64,000 nucleotides of DNA, from contig NZ_QPJM01000009.1 of NCBI RefSeq assembly GCF_003337575.1, forward strand, positions 146,143 through 210,142, read 5' to 3'. The notes beneath the pieces were generated by a model. The model was not told the origin of the DNA. It saw only the letters and a list, made by a program, of their open reading frames with translations, and did no database searches. Made by a program: the position numbers and the translations under genes. Shown one piece after another: positions 28,043-37,536 of the stretch. Each line of letters opens with the position of its first letter. The first letter of the stretch is position 1. The stretch comes from Phyllobacterium bourgognense. Its GTDB lineage: Bacteria > Pseudomonadota > Alphaproteobacteria > Rhizobiales > Rhizobiaceae.

Positions 28043-29667
28043 TGGAAGAATTTGCACAACTCCTTGATCGGCTAGTCCTCACTCCGGCACGCAACGGCAA
28101 GTTGACGCTCCTTGTAGACTATTTCCGCGACACACCAGATCCGGACCGGGGCCTTGCGCTTGCCGCCATCACCGGTGATCTCAACATCGCCAACGTCAAG
28201 CCTGCGATGATCCGCGCCTTAATTGCCGAGCGCATGGACGAGCAGCTTTTCGCTTATTCCTATGATTACGTCGGCGATCTCGCTGAAACCATCTCGCTGG
28301 TCTGGTCAACGGATGAACCGCTGCGTGCCAATGCCGTGCCGACGCTCGGCGATATCGTCACTTCTCTGGAACATGCCTCGCGCAGCGACGCGGTGCGCCT
28401 GGTTGAAAAATGGCTGGACCAGCTCGATGCCTCCGCCCGCTATGCGCTGCTGAAACTTGTTACCGGCGGCATGCGCATCGGGGTTTCGGCCCGGCTTGCC
28501 AAACAGGCGCTGGCACAATTCGGCGAAGTCGATGTCACCGAGATCGAAGAGCTATGGCATGGGCTGAAGCCGCCCTACCAGCCGTTATTCGCCTGGCTTG
28601 AGAAGACTGCCGACAAGCCGGAAAGCCTTGCCGCTGCACCATTCCGCCCGGTGATGCTGTCGACACCGCTCGAAGAACCGGACTATGCCAGAATCAATGC
28701 GGAGGATTACGCAGCCGAGTGGAAGTGGGACGGCATTCGCGTGCAACTGACGGCTGAGGGCGGAAAATGCCGTATCTATTCGCGCACCGGCGACGATATC
28801 TCCCATGCCTTTCCCGACATTGCGGATTTCATGAGTTTCGAAGGCACGCTCGACGGCGAATTGCTCGTCGCGCGCAGCGTCGATGCCGCTATCGAGATCG
28901 GCGCTTTCGGCGACCTGCAGCAACGCCTCAACCGCAAGACCGTCTCGGCAAAGCAGCTGGAAAGCCACCCCGCCTTTGTCCGGCTCTACGATCTGCTTTT
29001 TGACGGCAAGGAGGATATCCGCGCATTTTCGTTTGCGGAACGGCGCACCCGCCTCGAATTCTTCGTCAAACAGCTGGAGCCGACGCGCTTCGACCTTTCG
29101 CCGCTGGTTCCTTTCGAAAACTTCGAGGACCTCGTCGAACTGCGCAAGAACCCGCCGCATCCGATCATCGAAGGGTTGATGCTGAAGCAGCGCTCGTCGG
29201 CCTATGTGCCGGGTCGGCCAAAAGGTCCGTGGTTCAAGTGGAAGCGCGATCCCTTCATCATCGATGCCGTGCTCGTCTATGCCCAGCGCGGCCACGGCAA
29301 GCGTTCGAGCTATTATTCGGATTATACCTTCGCCGTCTGGACAGGACCGGAAAGCGAGCCGCATCTGGTGCCGGTCGGCAAGGCCTATTTCGGCTTCACC
29401 GATGAAGAGTTGAAACAGCTGGACGCGTTCGTGCGCAACAACACGACCGAGCGTTTCGGCCCGGTGCGCTCGGTGCGGGCCGAGCCCGAACATGGCCTCG
29501 TGCTTGAGGTCGCGTTCGAAGGCCTCAACCGCTCCAAGCGGCACAAATCCGGGGTCGCCATGCGGTTCCCCCGCATTTCGCGCTTGCGCTGGGACAAGCC
29601 GCCTATCGAAGCCGACCGGCTGGAAACCCTCGAAGCCCTGCTGCGTGATTCAGAAACAGCGGAATAA
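28042..29667 (+). CDS. ATP-dependent DNA ligase of the ligase-associated repair cluster
   Basis: A 541-residue ATP-dependent ligase. The adenylated lysine is in motif I, AEWKWDGIRVQ (K228). The N-terminal DNA-binding domain covers about residues 1-200, and the catalytic core and OB fold run to the end, with motif V GPWFKWKRDP near 393-402. There are no polymerase or phosphoesterase domains, so it is not LigD. It belongs with the exonuclease upstream and with the helicase and PdeM on the other strand. This four-protein set recurs in bacteria and is thought to act in DNA repair. Confidence 0.93.
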   Translation: MEEFAQLLDRLVLTPARNGKLTLLVDYFRDTPDPDRGLALAAITGDLNIANVKPAMIRALIAERMDEQLFAYSYDYVGDLAETISLVWSTDEPLRANAVPTLGDIVTSLEHASRSDAVRLVEKWLDQLDASARYALLKLVTGGMRIGVSARLAKQALAQFGEVDVTEIEELWHGLKPPYQPLFAWLEKTADKPESLAAAPFRPVMLSTPLEEPDYARINAEDYAAEWKWDGIRVQLTAEGGKCRIYSRTGDDISHAFPDIADFMSFEGTLDGELLVARSVDAAIEIGAFGDLQQRLNRKTVSAKQLESHPAFVRLYDLLFDGKEDIRAFSFAERRTRLEFFVKQLEPTRFDLSPLVPFENFEDLVELRKNPPHPIIEGLMLKQRSSAYVPGRPKGPWFKWKRDPFIIDAVLVYAQRGHGKRSSYYSDYTFAVWTGPESEPHLVPVGKAYFGFTDEELKQLDAFVRNNTTERFGPVRSVRAEPEHGLVLEVAFEGLNRSKRHKSGVAMRFPRISRLRWDKPPIEADRLETLEALLRDSETAE

Positions 29668-29964
29668 GGTTCTGTTCAGGATTAGTCCGCAGATGCCGCT
29701 GCGCGCAAAGTCCTAAACCCGTATTCCATCGGTTTTCCACAAATTCCGATATGACTGTCATACGAGTCGAGAATGCCGCATTTCAAGCCAAAAACGGCGC
29801 TAAATCTCGCTTTGGTCCATATAGTGCAACAATTCGTTGACGTTACCGTAATCCCCTCTTCGAAAAAATATTACTACGAAAGCATTAGCCCCTGCTTGCG
29901 TTTGGCCATTTTTTGGCCTTTGTTCATGCCTTCGCAATTCTCTTAGAGGGGAAGGAACAGAAGA
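29668..29964 (+). promoter_or_regulatory. Intergenic region before oppA
   Basis: No gene in about 300 bp. The right half is AT-rich and probably carries the oppA promoter. GAGGGGAAGG at 29946-29955 is the ribosome site. I see no convincing operator or structured RNA. Confidence 0.45.
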
Positions 29965-31563
29965 ATGACCCTAATGAAACTCAATCTCCGTGCGGCATTG
30001 CTGCTCGGATCGCTGATGCTGGGCGCAAGCCCCGCCTTGGCCGAAATGGTGCTCCATCGTGGCAATAGCGGCGAGCCGCAGACCCTCGACCAGTCGCAGA
30101 CCTCCATCGATATCGAAGCTTTCATCGTCAAGGACCTCTATGAGGGCCTGACCGTCTACGATGCAAACGGCAAGATCGTGCCGGGCGCAGCCGAAAGCTG
30201 GACCGTTTCGGATGATGGCACGGTCTACACCTTCAAGATCCGCGACAACGCCAAATGGTCCGATGGATCGCCAGTGGTTGCCGAAGACTTCATCTTCTCG
30301 ATGCGCCGCGTCGAAGATCCGAAGACCGCAGCCGGCTATGCGAACATTCTCTATCCCATCAAGAATGCCGAAGCGATCAACAAGGGGACAGTTCCCGTCG
30401 ATCAGCTTGGCATGAAGGCAATCAACGACAAGACGCTCGAGATCACGCTGGAGCGCCCGACCCCCTTCTTCATCGAACTTCTGTCGCACCAGACAGCGCT
30501 GCCGATCAACAAGGCAAGCTTCGAAAAGAACGGCGCTGATTTCGTCAAGCCGGGCAAGCTCGTTGGCAATGGGGCGTTCAAGCTTACCGAACACGTGCCG
30601 AACGATCACCTGACCGTGGTCAAGAACGAAAACTACTGGGACGCCGCCAACGTCAAGCTCGACAAGGTCATCTTCTACCCGCAGGAAGACCAGGCTGCCG
30701 CTGTCCGCCGTTATGAAGCCGGTGAACTCGACCTCGTCTATAACTTCTCCACCGATCAGATCGACCGCTTGCGCAAGGCGAATGCAAAACAGGTTCATGT
30801 GACACCTGCCTTCGCCACATACTACTATCCTTTCGATACACGCACCGAGCCTTTCAACGATGTCCGTGTTCGTCGGGCCCTTTCCATGTCGGTCGATCGC
30901 GAGTTCCTCTCGCACGATATTTTCAACGACTCGAAAATGCCGATTTATTCGCTCGTTCCTCCGGGTCTCGAAAACTACGGCGAACCCTCGAAGGCCGATT
31001 TTGCCAGCATGTCCCAGCTTGATCGTGAAGACAAAGCAGTGGAGCTGATGAAGGAAGCCGGATATGGCGAAGGCGGCAAGCCTTTGAATATCGAAATCCG
31101 CTACAACACCAATCCGAACCACCAGAAGGCAGCAACCGCCGTTGCCGACATGTGGAAGAAGACCTTCGGTGCCAATGTAACGTTGACGAATCTCGACATC
31201 AGCGCCCATTACGCCTACCTGCAGGAAGGCGGAAAATTCAATGTCGCGCGCGCCGGCTGGACTGCCGACTATGCGGATGCCGAAAACTTCCTCAACCTTA
31301 ATGTCAGCAGCAACAAGACCTTCAATTACGGACACTATGAAAATCCGGAATTCGATGCGCTGATGAAGAAATCCTACGAGGAACGCGACCCGGCAGCCCG
31401 CTCGAAGATCCTGCACGAAGCCGAAGCTCTGCTAATGCGCGACCAGCCGATTGCTCCGCTGGTCAACGACGCCAATTTCTGGCTCGTCGCCGACAAGGTT
31501 CAAGGCTGGGGCGACAACGGTAACAACGAACATCTGAGCAAGTATCTGAGCATCAAGGAATAA
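29965..31563 (+). CDS. oppA: Oligopeptide ABC transporter binding protein
   Basis: A 532-residue SBP_bac_5 protein with a signal peptide cleaved near ASPALAE (residues 21-27). Family features include VPGAAESWTVSDDGTVYTFK near residues 67-86, WSDGSPVVAEDFIFSMRR and GNGAFKLTEHVPND. The C-terminal DQPIAPLVNDANFWLV is also conserved. OppA proteins of this size bind peptides of a few residues, with little sequence preference. It is followed by a hairpin and then oppBC and the fused oppDF. Confidence 0.92.
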   Translation: MTLMKLNLRAALLLGSLMLGASPALAEMVLHRGNSGEPQTLDQSQTSIDIEAFIVKDLYEGLTVYDANGKIVPGAAESWTVSDDGTVYTFKIRDNAKWSDGSPVVAEDFIFSMRRVEDPKTAAGYANILYPIKNAEAINKGTVPVDQLGMKAINDKTLEITLERPTPFFIELLSHQTALPINKASFEKNGADFVKPGKLVGNGAFKLTEHVPNDHLTVVKNENYWDAANVKLDKVIFYPQEDQAAAVRRYEAGELDLVYNFSTDQIDRLRKANAKQVHVTPAFATYYYPFDTRTEPFNDVRVRRALSMSVDREFLSHDIFNDSKMPIYSLVPPGLENYGEPSKADFASMSQLDREDKAVELMKEAGYGEGGKPLNIEIRYNTNPNHQKAATAVADMWKKTFGANVTLTNLDISAHYAYLQEGGKFNVARAGWTADYADAENFLNLNVSSNKTFNYGHYENPEFDALMKKSYEERDPAARSKILHEAEALLMRDQPIAPLVNDANFWLVADKVQGWGDNGNNEHLSKYLSIKE

Positions 31564-31571
31564 GAACGAAC

Positions 31572-31602
31572 ATGCGCAATCCGGATTATCCGGGTTGCGC
31601 AT
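31572..31602 (+). terminator. Hairpin after oppA (attenuator or processing stem)
   Basis: A 13-bp stem, ATGCGCAATCCGG with CCGGGTTGCGCAT (one wobble pair) and a 5-base loop, 8 bp after the oppA stop. There is no long T run. It may stabilise oppA mRNA and reduce expression of oppBCDF rather than fully terminate. Confidence 0.65.
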
Positions 31603-31800
31603 TTCACCTGCTCAGGCCCATGTTTTCGCTTTCCGCCAGACAAATCAGATCAAGACTATGCTCCCGCCCCCTCTCGTCATGAGACGGGCGAATGGAAGTT
31701 CTTGAAGTTTGCAACGGAACGCAGTTCTCTGGGGATTATCGTGTGAGCGCGCCTAGGGTCAGGACCCTGACGGGCACGTCAACAGGAAGAGTTAAACTCG

Positions 31801-32724
31801 ATGTTCCATTTTGTCCTTCGCCGCTTGGCGAGTGCAGTGCCGACGCTGTTCATTGTCGTCACGCTATCCTTCTTCCTCATGCGTTTTGCGCCAGGAGGCC
31901 CCTTCAATCTGGAACGGCCGCTGCCGCCGGCGACGATGGAAAACCTGATGAAGGCCTACCATCTCGATCAGCCGCTGTGGAACCAGTATCTGCAATATCT
32001 CAAGAATGCGGTCACCGGCGATTTCGGTCCAAGCTACATCTACAAGGACAACACCATCGCTGAACTGATCGGCAAGGGTTTGCCATACTCGATCACGCTC
32101 GGTTCCTATGCGCTGTTGCTGGCGCTTTTTGGTGGCGTGTTTATCGGCACGATTGCCGCCCTCCGGCAAAACAGTTTTCTCGATTTCCTCATCATGTCCA
32201 TCGCAACAGTCGGCGTTACGGTGCCGAACTTCGTTGTCGGTCCGGTCCTCACGCTGGTTTTCGCCGTGCTGCTGTCGTTGCTGCCCGCAGGTGGCTGGGG
32301 TGACGGCTCCTGGCGCTTTCTCATCCTGCCGATGATTGCCCTTGCCCTGCCGCAGCTCGCCGTCTTTGCAAGGCTGACGCGCGGCTCGATGATCGAGGGG
32401 CTGCACACGGATCACATCCGCACCGCACGCGCCTATGGACTACCGCCAAGAGTAGTCGTCATCACCCACGCCATGCGGGGTGCGCTGCTTCCGGTGGTAT
32501 CGTATCTTGCGCCATGCGCCGCGGCGCTGTTGACGGGTTCTGCCGTGGTTGAATCGATCTTCACCATTCCCGGCGTCGGTCGATATTTCGTCCTGGGCGC
32601 GATCAATCGCGACTACACGCTCGTCATGGGAACCGTCGTTCTCGTCGCGATCTTCGTCATCGTCTTCAATCTTCTGGTCGATATTCTCTACGGCCTTCTT
32701 GACCCGAGGGTTCGTCATGACTGA
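31801..32724 (+). CDS. oppB: Oligopeptide ABC transporter permease OppB
   Basis: A 307-residue permease that starts MFHFVLRRLASAVPTLFIV, as expected for DppB/OppB. It has six spans and the EAA-type loop AYGLPPRVVVITHAMRGALLP near residues 211-231. It overlaps oppC by eight bases. The 237 bp between oppA and oppB hold the hairpin but no recognisable gene. Confidence 0.93.
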   Translation: MFHFVLRRLASAVPTLFIVVTLSFFLMRFAPGGPFNLERPLPPATMENLMKAYHLDQPLWNQYLQYLKNAVTGDFGPSYIYKDNTIAELIGKGLPYSITLGSYALLLALFGGVFIGTIAALRQNSFLDFLIMSIATVGVTVPNFVVGPVLTLVFAVLLSLLPAGGWGDGSWRFLILPMIALALPQLAVFARLTRGSMIEGLHTDHIRTARAYGLPPRVVVITHAMRGALLPVVSYLAPCAAALLTGSAVVESIFTIPGVGRYFVLGAINRDYTLVMGTVVLVAIFVIVFNLLVDILYGLLDPRVRHD

Positions 32725-33856
32725 TCTGAGCGGTATCCCTACCACAATCATCCCGCCGGAAGAGTCCAAGGGGCGCAGCCTGTTTCAGCTCGCGGTTATT
32801 CGTTTCCGCCGCAATTATGCAGCCATGGCCGGCTGTGTGGTGCTGTTGCTGATCACCCTGTTCTCCTTCTTCGGACCCTATGTCATCAGTCATAAGTATG
32901 ACGAGGTGTTCCCCTCCTACGTCAACGTCCCACCTAGCCTGGAGCCCTTGCCGAGGGCAGACACTCTCGGTGACGTGATGAAGGGTGTTGCCGATCGGGC
33001 CCGCGTCGAGCTGCGTGAGTTTGCCGTGGATGGCAATACGTTCACGGCGACGATCCACGCGGACAAGGCCATCGATCCGCGCTCGACCCGCTATTTCGAC
33101 CGCGCCAACGAATTCGACAATACACAGGTCACCGCCACCGAAGAGGACGGCAAGACGCTCAAATTGACGGGCGACGTCAAGCGCGAATATTTCCTTTTTG
33201 GCACCGATCAAAATGGCCGAGACCTGATGGCCCGTGTCATGCTTGGTGGACAAATTTCGCTCACCATTGGCTGCCTCGCCAGCCTCGTATCGCTGTTCAT
33301 CGGCGTCATCTATGGCGCCATATCCGGCTATCTGGGCGGACGGGTCGACAATGTCATGATGCGTCTCATAGAAATCCTCTATTCGCTGCCATTCGTCTTC
33401 CTCGTTGTGGTTCTGGTGGTGTTTTTCGGCCGGAGTTTCATTCTGATCTTTCTGGTGATCGGCGCAGTTGAATGGCTGGACATGGCACGTATCGTGCGTG
33501 GCCAGACGCTCGCCTTGAAGCGCCGCGAATTCATCGGCGCGGCGCAGGCACTCGGTTTGACGGACTGGCAGATCATCCGCCGGCACATCATTCCTAATAC
33601 GATTGGACCGGTCGTTATTTTCGTCACGGTGGTCGTGCCGAAAGTGATCCTGCTCGAAAGCTTCCTGTCTTTCCTCGGCCTTGGCGTCCAGGAGCCACTT
33701 ACCAGTTGGGGTGCACTGATCTCGGCGGGTGCCGACAAGATGCAGTCTTCGCCATGGTATCTGATTTTCCCCGCCATCTTCTTCGTCGTTACGCTGTTCT
33801 CGCTGAATTTCATCGGCGACGGCTTGCGCGATGCACTCGACCCGAAGGACCGCTGA
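32717..33856 (+). CDS. oppC: Oligopeptide ABC transporter permease OppC
   Basis: A 379-residue DppC/OppC permease. The N-terminal OppC_N span near residues 37-57 is followed by an unusually long periplasmic stretch of about 120 residues, up to DQNGRDLMARVMLGG. Five more spans then follow, with the EAA loop AAQALGLTDWQIIRRHIIPN near 275-294. The start at 32717 overlaps oppB; the longer frame from 32549 is a shadow of oppB. Confidence 0.92.
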   Translation: MTDLSGIPTTIIPPEESKGRSLFQLAVIRFRRNYAAMAGCVVLLLITLFSFFGPYVISHKYDEVFPSYVNVPPSLEPLPRADTLGDVMKGVADRARVELREFAVDGNTFTATIHADKAIDPRSTRYFDRANEFDNTQVTATEEDGKTLKLTGDVKREYFLFGTDQNGRDLMARVMLGGQISLTIGCLASLVSLFIGVIYGAISGYLGGRVDNVMMRLIEILYSLPFVFLVVVLVVFFGRSFILIFLVIGAVEWLDMARIVRGQTLALKRREFIGAAQALGLTDWQIIRRHIIPNTIGPVVIFVTVVVPKVILLESFLSFLGLGVQEPLTSWGALISAGADKMQSSPWYLIFPAIFFVVTLFSLNFIGDGLRDALDPKDR

Positions 33857-33857
33857 G

Positions 33858-35459
33858 ATGGATATGCGAGCCAATGTCCTTTCCGTACGCGGCCTCAAGG
33901 TCGACTTCACCACGCCGGACGGCGACGTCAAGGCGGTCAAAGGTATCGATCTCGATGTAAAGCCGGGTGAGACGCTTGCTGTCGTGGGCGAATCCGGTTC
34001 CGGCAAGAGCCAGACCATGATGGGTATCATGGGCCTCCTGGCCAATAATGGCCGCGTCACCGGCTCGGCCAAATATCGTGGCCGGGAGCTGATCGGTCTG
34101 CCGCTCAAGGGATTGAACGAGGTGCGCGGCGCCAAGATCACCATGATCTTCCAGGAGCCGATGACCTCGCTCGATCCGCTCTATACGATCGGGCGGCAGA
34201 TCGCCGAGCCCATCGTCCATCACAAGGGGGTGAGCTTCAAACAGGCGAAGGTTCGCGTGCTTGAATTGCTCAAGCTCGTCGGCATTCCCGATCCCGAGCG
34301 CCGCATCAATTCCTATCCGCACGAAATGTCCGGCGGCCAGCGCCAGCGTGTCATGATCGCCATGGCGCTCGCCAATGAGCCGGATCTTCTCATCGCCGAT
34401 GAGCCCACCACGGCTCTCGACGTGACCATCCAGGCGCAGATCCTCGATCTGCTGCGAGAATTGCAGAAGCGTTTTGGCATGGCGATCGTGCTCATCACCC
34501 ACGATCTCGGCATTGTAAAACATTTCGCCGATCGTGTCGTCGTCATGCGTCGCGGCGAAGTCGTGGAGCGCGGCAATATCGAGCAAATATTCGAGCATCC
34601 AAAGGAAGACTATACGAGGATGCTGATTGATGCCGTGCCGAGCGGCGCCAAGGAGCCGCCGGAGGACAGCGCACCGATCATCCTCGAGGGCCGCAATGTG
34701 GCGGTGGATTTCGCCATTGGCGGCGGGTTCTTCACCAGGGCGACCAAGCTCTTCCGGGCCGTCGATGGCGTTACGGTCCGGCTGAAACGCGGACAGACCA
34801 TCGGCATCGTCGGCGAATCCGGTTCCGGCAAATCGACACTTGGGCGCGCGCTTCTACGGCTGCTGCCAAGCAGCGGCCACTATCATTTCGGCGACAGGAA
34901 CATCTCGAATTTCGACCGCTCGGCCATGCGGCCACTGCGCAAGGAATTGCAGCTGGTGTTCCAGGATCCCTATGGGTCCTTGTCGCCGCGGCAGACTGTC
35001 GGCGAGATCATCACCGAAGGTCTACGTATCCACGAGCCGCAATTGTCACGTGCCGAACGGGACAAGCGCGCCATCGCGGCGCTGAAGGAGGTCGGGCTCG
35101 ATCCGGCCGCGCGCAACCGCTATCCGCATGAGTTCTCCGGCGGTCAGCGCCAGCGCATCGCCATCGCCCGCGCTGTGATTCTGAAGCCGAAAGTCGTCAT
35201 CCTTGACGAGCCAACGTCAGCGCTGGACAGATCGGTGCAGGGGCAGGTGATCGAGCTCTTGCGCGATCTGCAGGAGAAGCATGGTCTTTCCTACATCTTC
35301 ATCAGCCACGATCTCGCGGTCATCAAGGCGATGTCGGACTATGTGATCGTGATGAAGAACGGCAAGATAGTCGAGGAAGGCGAAACCGAGGATATCTTCG
35401 ATACGCCGCACGACACCTATACCAAGACCCTTATGGCGGCTGCGTTCGATCTGGAATGA
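33858..35459 (+). CDS. oppD: Fused oligopeptide transporter ATPase (OppD-OppF)
   Basis: A 533-residue protein with two complete ATPase domains. The first has [14 protein letters not shown] near residues 43-56, signature [15 protein letters not shown] and [12 protein letters not shown]. The second has [18 protein letters not shown] near 316-333, signature [15 protein letters not shown] and [13 protein letters not shown]. Each ends in an oligopeptide-type C-terminal segment. OppD and OppF are separate in many bacteria, but such fusions are common in rhizobia. It starts one base after the oppC stop. Confidence 0.93.
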   Translation: MDMRANVLSVRGLKVDFTTPDGDVKAVKGIDLDVKPGETLAVVGESGSGKSQTMMGIMGLLANNGRVTGSAKYRGRELIGLPLKGLNEVRGAKITMIFQEPMTSLDPLYTIGRQIAEPIVHHKGVSFKQAKVRVLELLKLVGIPDPERRINSYPHEMSGGQRQRVMIAMALANEPDLLIADEPTTALDVTIQAQILDLLRELQKRFGMAIVLITHDLGIVKHFADRVVVMRRGEVVERGNIEQIFEHPKEDYTRMLIDAVPSGAKEPPEDSAPIILEGRNVAVDFAIGGGFFTRATKLFRAVDGVTVRLKRGQTIGIVGESGSGKSTLGRALLRLLPSSGHYHFGDRNISNFDRSAMRPLRKELQLVFQDPYGSLSPRQTVGEIITEGLRIHEPQLSRAERDKRAIAALKEVGLDPAARNRYPHEFSGGQRQRIAIARAVILKPKVVILDEPTSALDRSVQGQVIELLRDLQEKHGLSYIFISHDLAVIKAMSDYVIVMKNGKIVEEGETEDIFDTPHDTYTKTLMAAAFDLE

Positions 35460-35497
35460 TTTGCTCTTGCATTACTCAAGAACCAAGTCCACAGTTT

Positions 35498-35515
35498 CGT
35501 CTATACGTATAGACG
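35498..35515. promoter_or_regulatory. Perfect 18-bp palindrome before the second VapBC pair
   Basis: CGTCTATACGTATAGACG is identical on both strands and ends 12 bp before the antitoxin start. A further half-site, GGTATAG, overlaps the ribosome-binding region. It is almost certainly the antitoxin operator. Confidence 0.7.
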
Positions 35516-35527
35516 CGGAGGTATAGA

Positions 35528-35767
35528 ATGGCGTTTTCTGTGAAAGACAAAGCGACTGACGAAGCCGTCAGGCGCTTGGCAAAATTGAAAAATACCAGCC
35601 TGACAGAGGCCATCCGCGAAGCCGTCGTTCACGAGTATGATCGTGCCAAGAAAGAAACTCCGCTGCAAGAAAAGCTGTCGAAGATTTTTGAAGAGTACCG
35701 AAAGTACCCAAAGACCGGCCTCGAAGCGGATAAGGCTTTCTTTGACGACCTTTCGGGTAATGAATGA
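35528..35767 (+). CDS. vapB: VapB-family antitoxin (Rv0623-type)
   Basis: A 79-residue ribbon-helix-helix-like antitoxin: MAFSVKDKATDEAVRRLAKL and SLTEAIREAVVHEYDRAK, with the acidic toxin-binding end KAFFDDLSGNE. GGAGG lies before the ATG. The stop overlaps the toxin ATG (ATGA). The family differs from the AbrB-like VapB at 17 kb. Confidence 0.9.
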   Translation: MAFSVKDKATDEAVRRLAKLKNTSLTEAIREAVVHEYDRAKKETPLQEKLSKIFEEYRKYPKTGLEADKAFFDDLSGNE

Positions 35768-36162
35768 TCTTTGTTGATGCATCGGCCCTGATCGCCATCG
35801 TCGATGGCGAAGACGACGCGGTTTCGCTTGCTGCCCGCCTGGCGGACGACTCGTCTGTCTATATCTCACCCATGGTGGTTTACGAATCCATAACCGGTCT
35901 TGCGCGCAAAAGGGCTTGTACGATCGAGGTCGCTGAACGAGCAATCGATATCTTCATCGATCAGACCGACGCTCAAACCCTCGACATCACCGCCGAGATC
36001 GGCAGAAATGCCGTCCAGGCGTTCAACACCTTTGGACGCGGGCGGCACAAGGCCGCTCTCAACATGGGCGATTGCTTTGCCTACGCCTGCGCCAAGGCGC
36101 ATGACCTGCCGCTATTGTGCAAAGGCAGCGATTTTCCCTTTACGGATATCGAAATAGCCTGA
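35764..36162 (+). CDS. vapC: VapC-family PIN-domain toxin
   Basis: A 132-residue PIN ribonuclease: MIFVDASALIAIVDGE (first Asp), VVYESITGLARKR (Glu), LNMGDCFAYACAKA (Asp) and LLCKGSDFPFTDIEIA. This is the Rv0624/VapC30-like subgroup that pairs with Rv0623-type antitoxins. Its stop is one base from the end of the convergent pfkB gene. Confidence 0.92.
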   Translation: MIFVDASALIAIVDGEDDAVSLAARLADDSSVYISPMVVYESITGLARKRACTIEVAERAIDIFIDQTDAQTLDITAEIGRNAVQAFNTFGRGRHKAALNMGDCFAYACAKAHDLPLLCKGSDFPFTDIEIA

Positions 36163-36163
36163 A

Positions 36164-37096
36164 CTAAAGCTCCTCCCGCCACGGCGGATTGGCGCCAGCG
36201 CGCGAAACTGTCACTGCCGCCGCCTTGACACCCAAGGTCAATGCATCGCGGATCTGCGCTTCGGTCAGGGTAGTCAGGGCGGATTTCACAAGCACCCCGG
36301 CCTCTTGCAGCGAGGTCAAAACGCCGGCGGTGAAGGTATCCCCAGCGCCGACCGTATCGACGACCGGTACGCGTTGCGCTGCGACATGCACCGTGAGATC
36401 GGCGGTATAGCCGGTCACGCCATCCGCGCCATGGGTGACGAGGATCAGCTTTGGTCCCTGCTGGTTGGCCGGGACGATCCAGCGGCGGGCAATCTCGTCC
36501 ATGGTGCCGCTTTCGCCGAACCAGCGCATGTCCTCATCGGAAATCTTGACGATATCGGTCATGGCAATCATGCGGCGCATGCGCGCAAGGTGTTTCTCCT
36601 TGTCGGGAATGAACCCTGGCCGGATGTTCGGATCGAGGATGATCACGCGCTTTTCATGCTCGCGCGCCATCAGCGCCTCATAGGTCGAGCCGCACGGCTC
36701 CGGGATCAGGCTGATCGCCCCGAACTGCAGGGCAGTGACATTGTCGTCGAGCGCGGGCAGGTGTTCGATTGCGAGCGAGCGCCCCGCGCTGTTCTCGTCA
36801 TAGAACATGTAGCTCGCCTGGCCATCGGTCAGGCGTACGAAGGCAAGCGTGGTGGGCTGCTGTGAGATATGCGCATAATGCGTGCCGACATGATTGGCGG
36901 TCAGGCTGTCCAGCAGCATCTGGCCAAAGAAGTCAGAGGAAATCCCCGAGAAGAATTCGGTCGGAACGCCAAGCCGTCCCAGCGCGATTGCCGTATTGAA
37001 CACGGCGCCGCCGACATAGGGTGCAAAGGCAGGTTCGCCCTCGGCGCTCTTCCGCTGCAACATGTCGATAAGAGCTTCACCACAACACAAAATCAT
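36164..37096 (-). CDS. PfkB-family sugar kinase, probable fructokinase
   Basis: A 310-residue ribokinase-fold kinase. The N-terminus MILCCGEALIDMLQRKSAEG and YVGGAVFNTAIALGRLG are the fructokinase-type motif 1. The C-terminal anion-hole motif VDTVGAGDTFTAGVL (near 248-262) carries the catalytic Asp. It phosphorylates a ketose, most likely fructose given the frc transporter on the other strand. The ATG overlaps the stop of the FucU/RbsD gene, and that gene follows frcR, so the three form one divergent operon. Confidence 0.9.
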   Translation of the reverse strand: MILCCGEALIDMLQRKSAEGEPAFAPYVGGAVFNTAIALGRLGVPTEFFSGISSDFFGQMLLDSLTANHVGTHYAHISQQPTTLAFVRLTDGQASYMFYDENSAGRSLAIEHLPALDDNVTALQFGAISLIPEPCGSTYEALMAREHEKRVIILDPNIRPGFIPDKEKHLARMRRMIAMTDIVKISDEDMRWFGESGTMDEIARRWIVPANQQGPKLILVTHGADGVTGYTADLTVHVAAQRVPVVDTVGAGDTFTAGVLTSLQEAGVLVKSALTTLTEAQIRDALTLGVKAAAVTVSRAGANPPWREEL

Positions 37097-37536
37097 TGAT
37101 CAATCTTTCCTGGATAAATGACACCCTTGCGGATGATGATATTGGCATAAAGCCGTGGCTCGCCCGTCGCAATGATGGTGTGAGCGTTTTTCACACGCGC
37201 ATAGAGCGCATCGCCATCGAGCGCAACCAGCGCAAAGCCCGGCACGCGCCGGGCGCACACCGCTTCCATTTCATCGTGGACTGGATCGGCAAGCGGAGCG
37301 TTACCCTTCACCGACGCACGAAACAGCGCCTGCGGCACAAAGTCATCGACCGGCAGCACCTGCAATATGGCATCGAGCAACGGGATCAGAGGCAGGCCGT
37401 CAGCACGGATCAGCCGGCGCGCGTGCTCCAGCGCGGGATAGTTGGCATCGACGAGCGCGATCTCGTCGCCGTGCCCCATGGCGCGCAATGTCGCCAAGAG
37501 ATCAGGGCCCAGCATGGGCGGAATGCCGATCAACAC
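37093..37536 (-). CDS. fucU: RbsD/FucU-family sugar mutarotase
   Basis: A 147-residue protein with the FucU-type start MLIGIPPMLGPDLLATLRAMGHGDEI (the catalytic His is in this GHGDE block). VDANYPA and the C-terminal YANIIIRKGVI with its Tyr-Ala-Asn motif follow. These enzymes interconvert sugar anomers (L-fucose or D-ribose pyranose forms). Here it would supply the right anomer of the imported sugar to the PfkB kinase or the isomerase. It lies between frcR and pfkB with tight spacing. Confidence 0.9.
   Translation of the reverse strand: MLIGIPPMLGPDLLATLRAMGHGDEIALVDANYPALEHARRLIRADGLPLIPLLDAILQVLPVDDFVPQALFRASVKGNAPLADPVHDEMEAVCARRVPGFALVALDGDALYARVKNAHTIIATGEPRLYANIIIRKGVIYPGKIDQ

Noticed and set aside
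26918..28057. 380-codon N-terminal extension of the helicase frame
   Set aside because: It is entirely antisense to the exonuclease gene and lacks any domain. The helicase family starts at the GTG at 26917.
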